Source: Haloglomus irregulare (lineage in GTDB: Archaea; Halobacteriota; Halobacteria; Halobacteriales; Haloarculaceae). Taken from it: 64,000 nucleotides of DNA. Below, one piece after another: positions 26,224 through 34,817 of this stretch. The notes beneath the pieces were generated by a model. The model was not told where the DNA came from. It worked only from the letters and a program-made list of their open reading frames with translations, and did no database searches. Position 1 is the first letter of the stretch; each line of letters begins with the position of its first letter. The stretch lies in assembly GCF_007421925.1 (NCBI RefSeq), contig NZ_QMDX01000005.1:124001-188000 (forward strand). Reading direction: 5' to 3'. The position numbers and the translations under genes are program-made.

Positions 26224-27285
26224 TTATCGTTCGAGGCGGCGCTCGGAGAGCCGCAGACAGCCGAGTCGGTCCATCGTGCCGTGCGCTACGAGTTCACGGA
26301 GCAGACCGAGATCCGCGCTCGCGTACGCCTTCAGGCAGCGGGCGAGCTCTGCCGAACCAACCGATCCGTCCTCGGGGTCGAGATACCGCTCGAGGAGCGT
26401 CGCATAGTCGCTGTCGGTCATCCGTGGGTCGGATACGTCCGAGGGCGGCGTGGCGTCGGCCCCGCCGCGCCAGTCCGCCCGGTCGATCCCGATGTCGTAG
26501 TCGCTGAGTAGAACCGGATCGACCTCGATGTCGAGCTGACGAGCCGCTTCGACAACCGTGTCAGCCTCCGATCCGATCGGGACGCGCCCCGGGGTTGCGT
26601 GGAAACACTCCTCCAGTACCCGCTCTGCTCCGGTCCCGATGATATCACCCCCCGATACCTGCGCGAGGCGCTGATAGAGCATTTCGAGCGGAGCGCGGTC
26701 CTGTCCACGCGTAACGAGCGTCGCCCCTTCTGCCTCGGAAAGGTCTTCGACGACGTGCTCGAGCAGGAGCTGTTCGTCTCGCGGGTCGGGTTCCTCGCGA
26801 TGGTATACCGTCGCATCACCGGACCGGTCACAGTATGCGAAGCAGACGGCAGCGATTTCGTACGTCTCCGGGGCTTCCACCCGGACATTCCCTGTCTCAT
26901 CCGTCTGCCGGGGCTGGACTGTCAGGGCGATACGTTCGTCGCTCGCCCCCAGCTGGACCAGCCACGGGGTGTCACGTTCAGCCAGTGACGGGTGTGTCTG
27001 GGGCTCCGGTGCCTGGATAGGTTCCATCCCGTCGCTCTCGGATGGGAGACGGAGGTGCGCCCCGAGCGAGTTCGACCGAACGACCCGGTCGAACCGGTAC
27101 CATTCGCCGGGCTCCAACGACCATTCGGTAGTCGATGGCTCCTGGACCGCTACCCGTAGCTCCGTCCTCTCGATGTCGGTGCAGTGGAGCATACACGCGG
27201 GTTCCGCTGGGTCGGCTGCGACGTGGTCAACCCGGAGCGGAACCGCTGAACCTCCCTCGGCCGTGATCTCTCTCGAGGCTGTCAT
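26224..27285 (-). CDS. hypothetical protein of the island
   Basis: A 353-aa acidic soluble protein starting MTASREITAEGGSAVPLRV. Residues 1-130 are beta-rich, with VQLGASDERIALTVQPRQ. The middle (about 165-250) reads ATLVTRGQDRAPLEMLYQRL and VLEECFHATPGRVPIG, vaguely like an RNase H-type 3'-5' exonuclease arrangement, but no full DEDD set is evident. The C-terminus is helical (YATLLERYLDPEDGS, AELARCLKAYASADLGLLRELV). No family recognised with confidence. The frame is uninterrupted, unlike its neighbours. Confidence 0.65.
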   Translation of the reverse strand: MTASREITAEGGSAVPLRVDHVAADPAEPACMLHCTDIERTELRVAVQEPSTTEWSLEPGEWYRFDRVVRSNSLGAHLRLPSESDGMEPIQAPEPQTHPSLAERDTPWLVQLGASDERIALTVQPRQTDETGNVRVEAPETYEIAAVCFAYCDRSGDATVYHREEPDPRDEQLLLEHVVEDLSEAEGATLVTRGQDRAPLEMLYQRLAQVSGGDIIGTGAERVLEECFHATPGRVPIGSEADTVVEAARQLDIEVDPVLLSDYDIGIDRADWRGGADATPPSDVSDPRMTDSDYATLLERYLDPEDGSVGSAELARCLKAYASADLGLLRELVAHGTMDRLGCLRLSERRLER

Positions 27286-27473
27286 CCGTTCGGAAGAGTA
27301 CGGCCTGTATCTACAAAAACCACGAGCCGTCCCCGTGGAGTGTCGGTCAGAGCCCGTCGACCTCTGCTGCAACTGATCGTTCCCGTTTGTAGAATCTGCA
27401 CTCCTCGCCGGACGTGCTCTGTCCCTGTGCCGACCCGTGTGGCGGTCCCGATAGATCCGTACGGGCCGTCACC

Positions 27474-27680
27474 TCACATCTCGTCCAACCGCTCGACGTG
27501 TACTCCGTTGGGCCTGAACTGACGACTCCTCTCCCAGTACGTAACAGACGCGAGTCCCCCACGTCCGTTCAGTTCCGCTCGTGCGTAGACGGACGGGAAC
27601 GCGGCCTCGGCACTCACGACTCGGAACCTATCCACAGTGAATCCGTTCAGCGCGTCTATACCGTCCGCTCGTCTCGTCAC
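27474..27680 (-). CDS. 68-aa protein coupled to the damaged PIN toxin
   Basis: A GTG start (MTRRADGIDALNGFTVDRF) that overlaps the toxin stop by four bases (GTGA). The sequence looks like a real small alpha/beta protein (VVSAEAAFPSVYARAEL, ASVTYWERSRQF) and keeps its frame. I do not recognise it. Its coupling to the toxin-antitoxin pair suggests a third member of that operon. Confidence 0.55.
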   Translation of the reverse strand: MTRRADGIDALNGFTVDRFRVVSAEAAFPSVYARAELNGRGGLASVTYWERSRQFRPNGVHVERLDEM

Positions 27681-28148
27681 TGTTCGTCCAGCATCTGGAT
27701 ACCGCGCTCAACAACCGCCTCGGTCACGAAAAGACTCGTCTCACGCTGGAGTGCTCGCATACGCGATGCCGCTTCGTCTCTGTCGAGCAACCCGCGGCCG
27801 TAACCGAGCGCGATGACGCCGATGGAACCACGTCCTTCGACGCCCGTGTCGGACGCTGCCTCTCGGGCGGCGCGGTCGTCGGTGTGGAGAACGATTCCCC
27901 GCGCCTCAGCGACCGCAATCGCGGCGCGTTCCCCGGCGTCCAGCTCTTGCGCTCCGACTTGGCTTTCATCGGCTTCGGCGGGCCCGTGTGAGAGGTCGGC
28001 CAACTCGTCCGGAACACCACCGGCCTGGACTTCCTTCTAAACCCTCCCTGGTACGAGTAGTGTGTCGAACGCCGAGAACAGTTCGAGCGAGTCGACTTCG
28101 GCGAGGTGGATGAGCCGGTGCCGCGTCCGAGACAGTCGCGAGCGTCAC
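27677..28148 (-). pseudogene. VapC-like PIN-domain toxin (DUF3368 type), frameshift plus stop
   Basis: The GTG at 28148 overlaps the antitoxin stop (GTGA). The reading VTLATVSDAAP shifts at base 28115, where one extra G separates it from LIHLAEVDSLELFSAFDTLLVP; then an in-frame TAG at 28037-28039 replaces the tyrosine of the expected VYEEV segment. Downstream the frame is clean: LDAGERAAIAVAEARG, IVLHTDDRAAREAA and GSIGVIALGYGRGLL, the acidic and Thr/Asp residues of a PIN RNase site. As read, no active toxin can be made. Confidence 0.85.
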
Positions 28149-28423
28149 GCGTTCGAACCCCAGTCGACGTCCTCTTCGACGACGTCACGCTCACGCTCCG
28201 CGCGCTCGACTTTCGTCCGACCGGCGCATTCGATGGCCTCCTCGCGGTCGAGTTCTCCGTCGAGATACTGCGCGAGTAGGAGGTCCTCCCACAGGTCCTC
28301 GGGCCCGCGTTCGAGTGGCCGCTCGAACAGTTCGGACTCGGGGAGGCCGCGAGCCCCCGCGATTTCTCGTACCCGGTCGGAGATTCCGGCGGCCGTACTG
28401 TGTGTTCGCTCGGCACCGTTCAT
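28145..28423 (-). CDS. antitoxin of the PIN-domain TA pair
   Basis: A 92-aa protein MNGAERTHSTAAGISDRVREIAGARGLPESELFE..., with DLLLAQYLDGELDREEAIE and a charged C-terminal tail VERAERERDVVEEDVDWG. This is the layout of haloarchaeal antitoxins encoded upstream of DUF3368/PIN toxins. Its stop overlaps the toxin GTG by four bases, the classic TA arrangement. The frame is intact while the toxin is broken. Confidence 0.78.
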   Translation of the reverse strand: MNGAERTHSTAAGISDRVREIAGARGLPESELFERPLERGPEDLWEDLLLAQYLDGELDREEAIECAGRTKVERAERERDVVEEDVDWGSNA

Positions 28424-28660
28424 CTATCCGCGTCTGCCAGTCCGGCGAGAACCTGACCGGGGCCTCTGTCTACCGTGGGCACAACCGGATGCCCTAGAGA
28501 CGCTGTATGCTGTCAAAAGTGGCGGTCTCGGCAGTCGAACCCGGGCAGCCGAACTGCGACGGACCCCCAGGCACACTCGCAGCCGTGTCCAGACACGGAA
28601 TCAGAGCCCGTGGGCGTCATTCGAAAGTTCATCTCAGTCCGAACTGATGGGACTACCGTC
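28424..28660. other. intergenic stretch, no supported gene
   Basis: Moderate-GC spacer between the antitoxin start and the HEAT-repeat gene. No convincing frame or RNA gene; a promoter for the antitoxin presumably lies at its left end but no clear TATA box stands out. Confidence 0.35.
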
Positions 28661-29440
28661 TCAGTCGGTCACGCTCTCGACGACGTCTGACCGTTCCTGT
28701 GCGAGTCTCGCGAGTGTCCCGGCTGCGACCTGCTGTACTGCCCGTTCGCCGTGGCTCCTGAGGTCCGCGATCGTCTCGGCGGCCGGCGTGACCGCGTCCG
28801 GATGCGTCGCTGCGAGGACGCCGAAGACACCGGTTGCGTTGTGCTGGATTGCGACATCGTTCGCGCTCAGGAGAGGCCGGAGCGCGTCAGCGGCCGGCGC
28901 GACTGCGCCCGGACACTCCTGTGCTACCGCCGCCAGCGCTTCGACAGCGTTGTGCCGGACTGTTCGGTTCTCGTGTTCGGCCAGCGCGGCGAGGTCCATC
29001 GCAGCGGGAGCCACCGCGTCTGCGTGTGTCTCTGCGACCCGTCCCAGAGCACCCGCGACCCACGCCGCAACAACAGGGTCGTCGGTGTCGAGGAGCGGGC
29101 GCACTGTGTCTATCTCTCTCGCAATCGTGTCGGCCCGGTCGGCGGCAGCGGCAGAGAGCGCTCTTGCCACGGTCCGTTGTGCCTCTCTACCGAGGTCCCG
29201 AGCCAGTCCCCCGACAGAGGCGTCGAACGGTTCGCCGTCGACTGCGGCTGCTGGCTCGGTGACAACAGCCTCGGCAACGGCCCGAAGTAGTTGTTCTCGC
29301 TCCCGTGTTGAACCAGCTACGGCATCACCGTTATGACGCTCCTCCGTCTCCCGTAGTGCTGTCAGCAGCGGGGACAGCTCTGTGGCCGACTCGCTCGCCT
29401 CGGTCGCTGGTGACCGCTCGTCCGGATCGGTGTCAGTCAT
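28661..29440 (-). CDS. HEAT-repeat protein
   Basis: A 259-aa acidic protein, MTDTDPDERSPATEASESA. From about residue 55 to the end it is a chain of helical repeats with recurrent VVAAWVAGALGRVAETHADAV, TVRHNAVEALAAVAQECPGAV, AIQHNATGVFGVLAATHPDAV and AVQQVAAGTLARLAQER units of about 35-38 residues, typical HEAT/armadillo spacing. Likely a protein-interaction scaffold; partner unknown. Confidence 0.85.
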   Translation of the reverse strand: MTDTDPDERSPATEASESATELSPLLTALRETEERHNGDAVAGSTREREQLLRAVAEAVVTEPAAAVDGEPFDASVGGLARDLGREAQRTVARALSAAAADRADTIAREIDTVRPLLDTDDPVVAAWVAGALGRVAETHADAVAPAAMDLAALAEHENRTVRHNAVEALAAVAQECPGAVAPAADALRPLLSANDVAIQHNATGVFGVLAATHPDAVTPAAETIADLRSHGERAVQQVAAGTLARLAQERSDVVESVTD

Positions 29441-29476
29441 CCGCTTCAGTGACCCGCTCGAAACCACAGCCGCGGG

Positions 29477-29911
29477 TCACGCTTTGACGACCGTCTCACC
29501 GACCGGCTGGAGTGTCTCCTCGAACTCGGAGACGCTCGTGCCGTCGGAGAAGAATCCAAGGAACCTGGCCGTCTCCGCCCCGTGGTTATGGAAGCCGTGT
29601 GGCACCATCGGCGGGACGACGGCGATGTCGCCACCTTCGATGTAGCCCTCTGCGTCGCCGGCCCACGCCTCGATGTCTTCGCCCTGCAGACAGACGACAA
29701 CCTCCTCAGGGCTGTCGGTGTGGGTCCCCAGTTTCTTGCCGGGGTCGATCTCGAAGTAGACGACGTTGTGTCCCCCTTCGAGTTCCATCCCGGTCGTCGC
29801 CGGAAACTCCGGCGAGAACGGAAAGTTGACACCGACTTCCATCTCGGTCGTCTCCTGTGTCATCTCCACGAGGTCGAGTCCGCCCAGTGTGGCTGTCTTG
29901 AGTTCCGGCAT
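29477..29911 (-). CDS. cupin domain protein
   Basis: A 144-aa single-domain cupin. Motif 1 DPGKKLGTHTDSPEEVVVCLQG (HxD...E) is near residues 57-78 and motif 2 VPPMVPHGFHNHGAETARF near 100-118, providing His ligands for a metal. Probably a small sensor or dioxygenase-like cupin. Three bases downstream of the DUF4242-like gene's stop, so the two form an operon. Confidence 0.85.
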   Translation of the reverse strand: MPELKTATLGGLDLVEMTQETTEMEVGVNFPFSPEFPATTGMELEGGHNVVYFEIDPGKKLGTHTDSPEEVVVCLQGEDIEAWAGDAEGYIEGGDIAVVPPMVPHGFHNHGAETARFLGFFSDGTSVSEFEETLQPVGETVVKA

Positions 29912-29914
29912 CGG

Positions 29915-30226
29915 TCACTCGACTGTCTCCGTGTTCAGTTGGTCGTCCATACGGGTTAGTTTCGTCACCGGCAGCCCCGCGCGCTCGGAGTGTTGCTTGA
30001 TCGCCTCCTCGCTGGGCGCCCGGTAGTGACAGTACGCACACTCCGAACCGCTCTCGGGGTCCTCGAGCACGTCGGTGCTCACCCACTCCACTTCGGTGCC
30101 CTCCTCTTTGAGTTCTGCAATTGCACCCTGTGAGGCCTGGAGGGCTTTCTGTTTGGTCTCTTCGTCGGTGATGTCTGCGTCCATCTCGCGCCAGATGCCA
30201 AAGTCGATCAGGTCTTCCTCTGACAT
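29915..30226 (-). CDS. DUF4242-like (nickel-binding-fold) protein with a CxxC
   Basis: A 103-aa protein MSEEDLIDFGIWREMDADI. The second half, GTEVEWVSTDVL...YRAPSEEAIKQHSERAGLPVTKLTRM, follows the pattern of the DUF4242/SCO4226 ferredoxin-like nickel-binding family (Y-x-AP-x-x-EAI...R-x-GLP). It also carries CAYCHY, a cysteine pair that could hold a metal. First gene of the operon with the cupin; TTATCTTT on the minus strand about 30 bases upstream may be the promoter. Function inferred weakly. Confidence 0.7.
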   Translation of the reverse strand: MSEEDLIDFGIWREMDADITDEETKQKALQASQGAIAELKEEGTEVEWVSTDVLEDPESGSECAYCHYRAPSEEAIKQHSERAGLPVTKLTRMDDQLNTETVE

Positions 30227-30384
30227 ACGCGGTGTGCTAACGATGGCCGGGGGGTTAAAGATAAGGAGAAATACATTTCACTCAGACAGTTTAGTGAAAT
30301 TCTCTTCACGGGTTGTTGTTCACAGGGCCGGAGCGCCGTCGCTCCATCTGAAAGAACTGCCCGGTCCGCGGCTGTCCGGCGTGC

Positions 30385-31401
30385 TCAGTCGACGGCCTTT
30401 GCTGTGGGCCGGTCGATACTGCGGATGTTCATCTCCTCGTCGAACTCGACACTGACCGATTCCCTCTCGCCACTGATAGTTACGGTTACGGCGAGGGGGT
30501 CTCCGGAGACGCTGGTTTCCGAGTGTACCTCGAGCAGGTTGACGATCTCTTCGAACGTCGGTGCGAAGGCGTTGATCTCGCGATCGTCGAGGAACCCAAT
30601 GACCGGGGTGAGGCCCAGACAGCAGAGTTCAATCGGGAGGCGTTTGCCGAATCCACAGGTTCGGCACCGCTGGTCGGCCCACACGGGTGACCTGGTCCCA
30701 CAGGCCCCACACTGGTGACCGCCAGCGGAGTCGTGGTCCTCGCAGACCGACAGGGTGGCGTCGACGTGACCGCCACACTCCCTGCAGACGCCCTGCATGA
30801 GGTACGCCTGATCGAGCAGACACCGGAACAGACCGGCCTCGGCGGCCTCCTGGGTGCTGCGGTCCACGAGTCCCGCCGCCGGGTAGTTGGCGAAGTATAC
30901 CATCCCTTCGGGTATCTCGTCGCCGAACAGTCCATCACACACTGTTCACTCGATCCGGAGCCACTGGTCCCTGTATGCGGCCGTCATCGGTGATTCACAC
31001 AGTGGACAGTCCATACCGAGGTCCGCAGAGAGGTCGACATCCTCTGCGCCCGAGACGGCGATTACTGTCCGAGCGATGCGTTTGCCGGCCCCGCTCAACC
31101 GGTAGCCGTCGTCCGTCTGCCGGACGAACTGTGGCATCAACTCCGAGATGTGGTAGTTGAACTTTCCGTTGTCGTCGACGCCGACCTCGCCCCGTAACTC
31201 CGAGAACGACATGCTCCGGGTGTCACCGCGGACGTCGTCGTACTGCCTTGCCGCCCCTGCCTGCCAGAGCGCTCTGATGATGTCGAGACGAATCTCGTTG
31301 CCCAAAATAGAGAACGCTTCGTCAGGGGTGATTCCCTCGAGGTCGATATCCGGCACCAACCGCGTCAGTGACATATCTCGCGGCAGGGACTCTACGAACA
31401 T
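30385..31401 (-). pseudogene. HTH (ArsR-like)/zinc-ribbon regulator with in-frame TGA
   Basis: A single continuous 339-codon frame interrupted once by TGA at 30946-30948. The N-terminal part (MFVESLPRDMSLTRLVPDIDLEG) has the winged-helix AFSILGNEIRLDIIRALWQAG and later DCPLCESPMTAAYRDQWLRIE. After the TGA comes TVCDGLFGDEIPEGMVYFANYPAAGLVDR, then CRECGG, CGACGTRSP, CRTCGF and ELCCLGLTPVI. In homologues the position of the TGA is a cysteine (WLRIEC-xxC), the third ligand of the first zinc ribbon. Most simply a TGC/TGT-to-TGA nonsense change; both halves are otherwise well preserved. Confidence 0.82.
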
Positions 31402-31963
31402 AACTGTATCACCGTCTCGGGTCTCCCCGCCCGACGCCCGCTCTACCGTCTCGAGCGGCTATCGCACCTGAACAGCGCACAGATTGGAGAGAACAACAAC
31501 CCGTCTCTCCGGACGGTGAAGCGGCGACGAGCGTCCCGCGCTGACTGCCTGACGACTACTACTCGGAAGTAGACGGTGAAAACAGCTGATAAACCGGTTG
31601 TGGAGTGTGGCGGTTCTGGAGTTTGGCGGGGAGTGGCGGACTGCGACTGCTCGCGCCCGTCCACGCCCGGCATCTACTCGTTATCCACCCCACTCTCCCC
31701 GGAAACTACCGGTAAATCGGTGGCCTCGGCACTCATAGGGCTCGTCACGGCCGGGGGCCACCCGGCTCGGGCCCCGTCCTCGTCATCGACCGGGTGATGG
31801 TAGGCCCCGGTCCAGCAAGTCGGTTGCCCCTGAAGCCGGATGCCCGGGAGTTCGCGGTCGAGCGGCTGCCCCGACTGGTCGAGACCGACGCGTCGTGACC
31901 ACCGGGCGGGGCCTCATCCACCGCAGGAAAGACCGATGTGACCACGCCTCCTAACGCCTGTAG
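31402..31963. other. right edge of low-GC island, with a gene remnant
   Basis: No intact gene. From about 31750 the plus strand reads GPVLVIDRVMVGPGPASRLP...RLVETDAS and stops at 31898, an acidic haloarchaeal-looking 3' fragment without a start or upstream body. G+C returns to the chromosomal level across this fragment, so the island probably ends near 31740. Confidence 0.45.
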
Positions 31964-33166
31964 ATGCCGGACCGCCGTCGCCGGGTCGCGCTGGCACTCG
32001 TCGTCTTCAGCGTTCTGTTCGCGCAGGTGCTCCTCTACCCGGGGGTCGACCGGCTGGTCGGCGCCCTCGGCGCGGCGATGGACCTGAACGCGAGTATGTG
32101 GTTCCTCGCGGCGGAGTTCGCCGCGTTCGTCCTCTTCGCGGGGCTCTGGGGTGCCGCCAGCGACCGTGCCGGTCGCCGCATTCCGTTCATCGTCGTGGGA
32201 GCACTCGGGGGGGCGCTGGGCTACGCCACGCTGGCGGTCCTCCCGCGGGTCGTCGATCCCTCCTTTGAGGTCGTCCTGCTGCTGCGCGCGCTCCAGGGTG
32301 CGGCCACCATCGGCCCGTTCTCACTGGCGATGACCGGGCTGATGGAACTGGACGGCGGCCACGGACGGAACATGGGCGCGGCGGGCATCGCCATCGGTTC
32401 GGGGACGGCGCTGGGCGCCCCGGTCGGCGGCCAGCTCTACGGGCTCGGCCCGCTGGTCCCGCTCTGGGTCGCCGCTGGCGCGCTCGTCGTGGCGGCCGGG
32501 CTGGCCGCCCGGGTCGGCGAGGTCGCCACCGCCGACCGTGACGACGATGACGAGGGCTCGCTCGGCGAGATCCTGACGGGGCTCCGGCGGACGCCCGCGC
32601 TCGCCGTCCCGTACGCCTTCGGCTTCATCGACCGACTGACGGCCGGCTTCTTCGCGCTCGTCGGCACGCTCTACTTCCGATCGGCCCTGGGGGCGAGTCC
32701 CGGGATGACCGGGTTGTTGCTGGGCTGCTTCTTCGTCCCGTTCGCGCTGCTGCAGTTCCCCTTCGGCATCCTCTCGGACCGCGTCGGCCGGGTCGCGCCG
32801 ATCGTGGCCGGCTCCGCCCTGTACGGGATCGGCGTCGCGCTGGTCGGCGTCGCGCCGAACGTCCCAGCCGTGGCCGGCGCGATGCTCGCGGTCGGCGTGC
32901 TGGGAGCGCTGATGGCCCCTGCGACGATGGCGCTGGTGACCGACCTGTCCGGGGTCGACCGCCGCGGTGTAGCAATGGCCGGGTTCAACGTCTTCGGCAG
33001 CATCGGCTTCCTCGTCGGCATCGTCGGGGGCGGGCTCGCCGCGAACGTGCTCGGCTTCGGCACGGCCTTCCTCGCCGCCGGCGGCGTGGAGGTGCTGCTG
33101 GCGGTGCTGGCGCTCCCCTACCTGCTCCGACTGGATGTCGACCGGCAGGCGCTGTTCGCGCGGTGA
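31964..33166 (+). CDS. MFS transporter
   Basis: A 400-aa permease with about 12 predicted helices. The inter-helix signature GLWGAASDRAGRRIPFIVV after TM2 and FGILSDRVGRVAPIV after TM8 are the repeated MFS motif A. A short acidic loop (ATADRDDDDEGS) separates the halves. Drug/metabolite efflux-like, substrate unknown. Alone on its strand at the right margin of the low-GC island. Confidence 0.92.
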   Translation: MPDRRRRVALALVVFSVLFAQVLLYPGVDRLVGALGAAMDLNASMWFLAAEFAAFVLFAGLWGAASDRAGRRIPFIVVGALGGALGYATLAVLPRVVDPSFEVVLLLRALQGAATIGPFSLAMTGLMELDGGHGRNMGAAGIAIGSGTALGAPVGGQLYGLGPLVPLWVAAGALVVAAGLAARVGEVATADRDDDDEGSLGEILTGLRRTPALAVPYAFGFIDRLTAGFFALVGTLYFRSALGASPGMTGLLLGCFFVPFALLQFPFGILSDRVGRVAPIVAGSALYGIGVALVGVAPNVPAVAGAMLAVGVLGALMAPATMALVTDLSGVDRRGVAMAGFNVFGSIGFLVGIVGGGLAANVLGFGTAFLAAGGVEVLLAVLALPYLLRLDVDRQALFAR

Positions 33167-33179
33167 GAACGGGTGTCGC

Positions 33180-33479
33180 TCAGTTCCGGTCGCCGCCGGC
33201 GTCCTCAGCGGCGTCGCGGAGCATGCCGAGGAGTTCCTTGCGGCTCTGCTGGGCCTCCTCGCCGATCTCGGCCAGGATGTCGCTCCCGGGGAACGGGCTG
33301 GACTCGTTGAACTCGATGAACAGGTCCTCCAGGGCCGTGTTCGTCTCGTCGGCCGCGTCGATCAGGTCCTGGACGAACTCCTCCGGGGAGACGTCCGTGT
33401 CGTCGAGCAGGCCCGAGAGGGGACCGTCCTCGAACAGCCGCGTGAGCTCTTCCACCGGGTCGTCATCGCTCGCGCTCAT
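33180..33479 (-). CDS. conserved acidic haloarchaeal protein
   Basis: A 99-aa all-helical acidic protein MSASDDDPVEELTRLFEDGPLSGLL. No cysteines and no membrane segment; ends DAAEDAGGDRN. No family recognised. It lies between MFS and deoxyhypusine synthase genes, 95 bases downstream of the latter, and may share its transcript. Confidence 0.65.
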   Translation of the reverse strand: MSASDDDPVEELTRLFEDGPLSGLLDDTDVSPEEFVQDLIDAADETNTALEDLFIEFNESSPFPGSDILAEIGEEAQQSRKELLGMLRDAAEDAGGDRN

Positions 33480-33574
33480 AGCGCGCGGCGCTACGCCCAC
33501 CCGGGGCATAGACCTGACGACGACCCGAAGCGCTCCGGAGCACCCCGCGAGCGGCAGCCTCGAGGTCGGTGCCG

Positions 33575-34654
33575 CTACTCGAGTCGGTCGAGCGCTCCCG
33601 CGACCACCAGGGGGAGGGTGATGGTCGCGTCCGCGTAGACGGAGACGTTCCGGGCCTCCTTCTCCAGCTTCCCCCAGGAGCGGGCCTCGTCGAGCGTCGC
33701 GCCCGAGAGCCCGCCGGTCTGGGGCGGGTCCATCGTCAGCTGGACGGCGTAGTCGTACGCGCCGGGCGTCACGAGCATCGTCTGGAGGACGTAGTTCTTC
33801 GGGACGCCGCCACCGACCACGAGGGCACCGGTCTCGTCGGCCTCGTAGGCCAGGTCGTTCAGGTCGCTCATGTCCGACAGCGCGTCGAGCGAGAACCCCG
33901 AGACCTGCGAGCGGAGCCACGCCTGCAGCCCGAGCACGGAGTCCTGGACCGCGGGCGCGTAGATGGGGACGTCGTGCTCGTGTGCGGCGGCCGCGATGCC
34001 GGCGTCCTCGTCGACCCCCTCGCGCTCGTTGACGCGGGCGTTCGCGGCCCCGAGCGCGTCCGTGAACGCCGCGATGGAGACGACCTCCTCGCCGAGTTCG
34101 GGGAACACCTCCGCCCGCAGGTGGTCCTCGAAGGTCGCGAAGTGCTCCTGGGGGAGATAGACGTTGTAGATCCGGTCGACGCCCTCGTCGCGGAGCCGCT
34201 CGTCGTGCTCGCGCTCGGAGCTGTCCGGTGCGTGGACGCGGCCGTGGTGATGCTTCCCCCCGACCGCCTCGATGGCGTCGTGTGTCAGGTTCGCACCCGT
34301 GGTCACCAGGGCGTCGATGTGACCGTCGCGGACGAGGTCCGTCACCAGGGCCCGCATCCCGGCGGGCACCATCGCGCCCGCCAGCCCGAGCAGCGTCGTC
34401 ACGTCGTCACGGAACAGCTCGGCCGTCACGTCGACCGCCTCGTGGAGGTCGGCCGCGCCGATGCCCGCGTCCCCGTACTCCGCCACGAGGTCCGCCACGG
34501 CCATCCCGGCCCGCGCGTCTATGTGGTCGACGGGGTCGTGGCCGAACTCCTCGCGCTCCGGGTCGTCGTGGTCCGGATGCTCCACGTCCGCCGCATCGGC
34601 GTCGTCGTGGCCGTCGCTCGTGTCCTCGTGCCCAGCCCCGGCGTCCTCGGTCAT
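33575..34654 (-). CDS. dys: deoxyhypusine synthase
   Basis: A 359-aa enzyme that modifies aIF5A lysine using spermidine (or agmatine in archaea) and NAD. Signature segments are GLAGAMVPAGMRALVTDLVR, TTGANLTHDAIEA, GGGVPKNYVLQTM and LDEARSWGKLEKEARNVSVYADATI, the last carrying the catalytic lysine. The His/Asp-rich N-terminal 45 residues (MTEDAGAGHEDTSDGHDD) are an unconserved extension. Confidence 0.96.
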   Translation of the reverse strand: MTEDAGAGHEDTSDGHDDADAADVEHPDHDDPEREEFGHDPVDHIDARAGMAVADLVAEYGDAGIGAADLHEAVDVTAELFRDDVTTLLGLAGAMVPAGMRALVTDLVRDGHIDALVTTGANLTHDAIEAVGGKHHHGRVHAPDSSEREHDERLRDEGVDRIYNVYLPQEHFATFEDHLRAEVFPELGEEVVSIAAFTDALGAANARVNEREGVDEDAGIAAAAHEHDVPIYAPAVQDSVLGLQAWLRSQVSGFSLDALSDMSDLNDLAYEADETGALVVGGGVPKNYVLQTMLVTPGAYDYAVQLTMDPPQTGGLSGATLDEARSWGKLEKEARNVSVYADATITLPLVVAGALDRLE

Positions 34655-34817
34655 GCACGAGCGTGCGGGCGGCCCGGGTTTGAACAATGCGGTTGGCCGG
34701 GGCGAAAAACAACGCTGGGAAGCCAAGCAGTACCGAACAACGGAATAGATAAACGGAGAGACATCCGGATACAACACTTGTTCGGCATCTCGCCGCAATA
34801 CGATGCCGGCCGGCCCA

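Noticed and set aside
28530-28560. Possible tRNA T-arm (GTCGAACCCGGGC)
   Set aside because: Flanking bases do not pair into acceptor or anticodon stems.
30946-30948. Selenocysteine codon
   Set aside because: No SECIS-like structure examined or evident, and haloarchaea are not known to have selenocysteine machinery; the neighbourhood is full of decayed genes.
24810-31963. Insertion sequence or integrase in the low-GC island
   Set aside because: No transposase, integrase, terminal inverted repeat or att-like tRNA could be seen.
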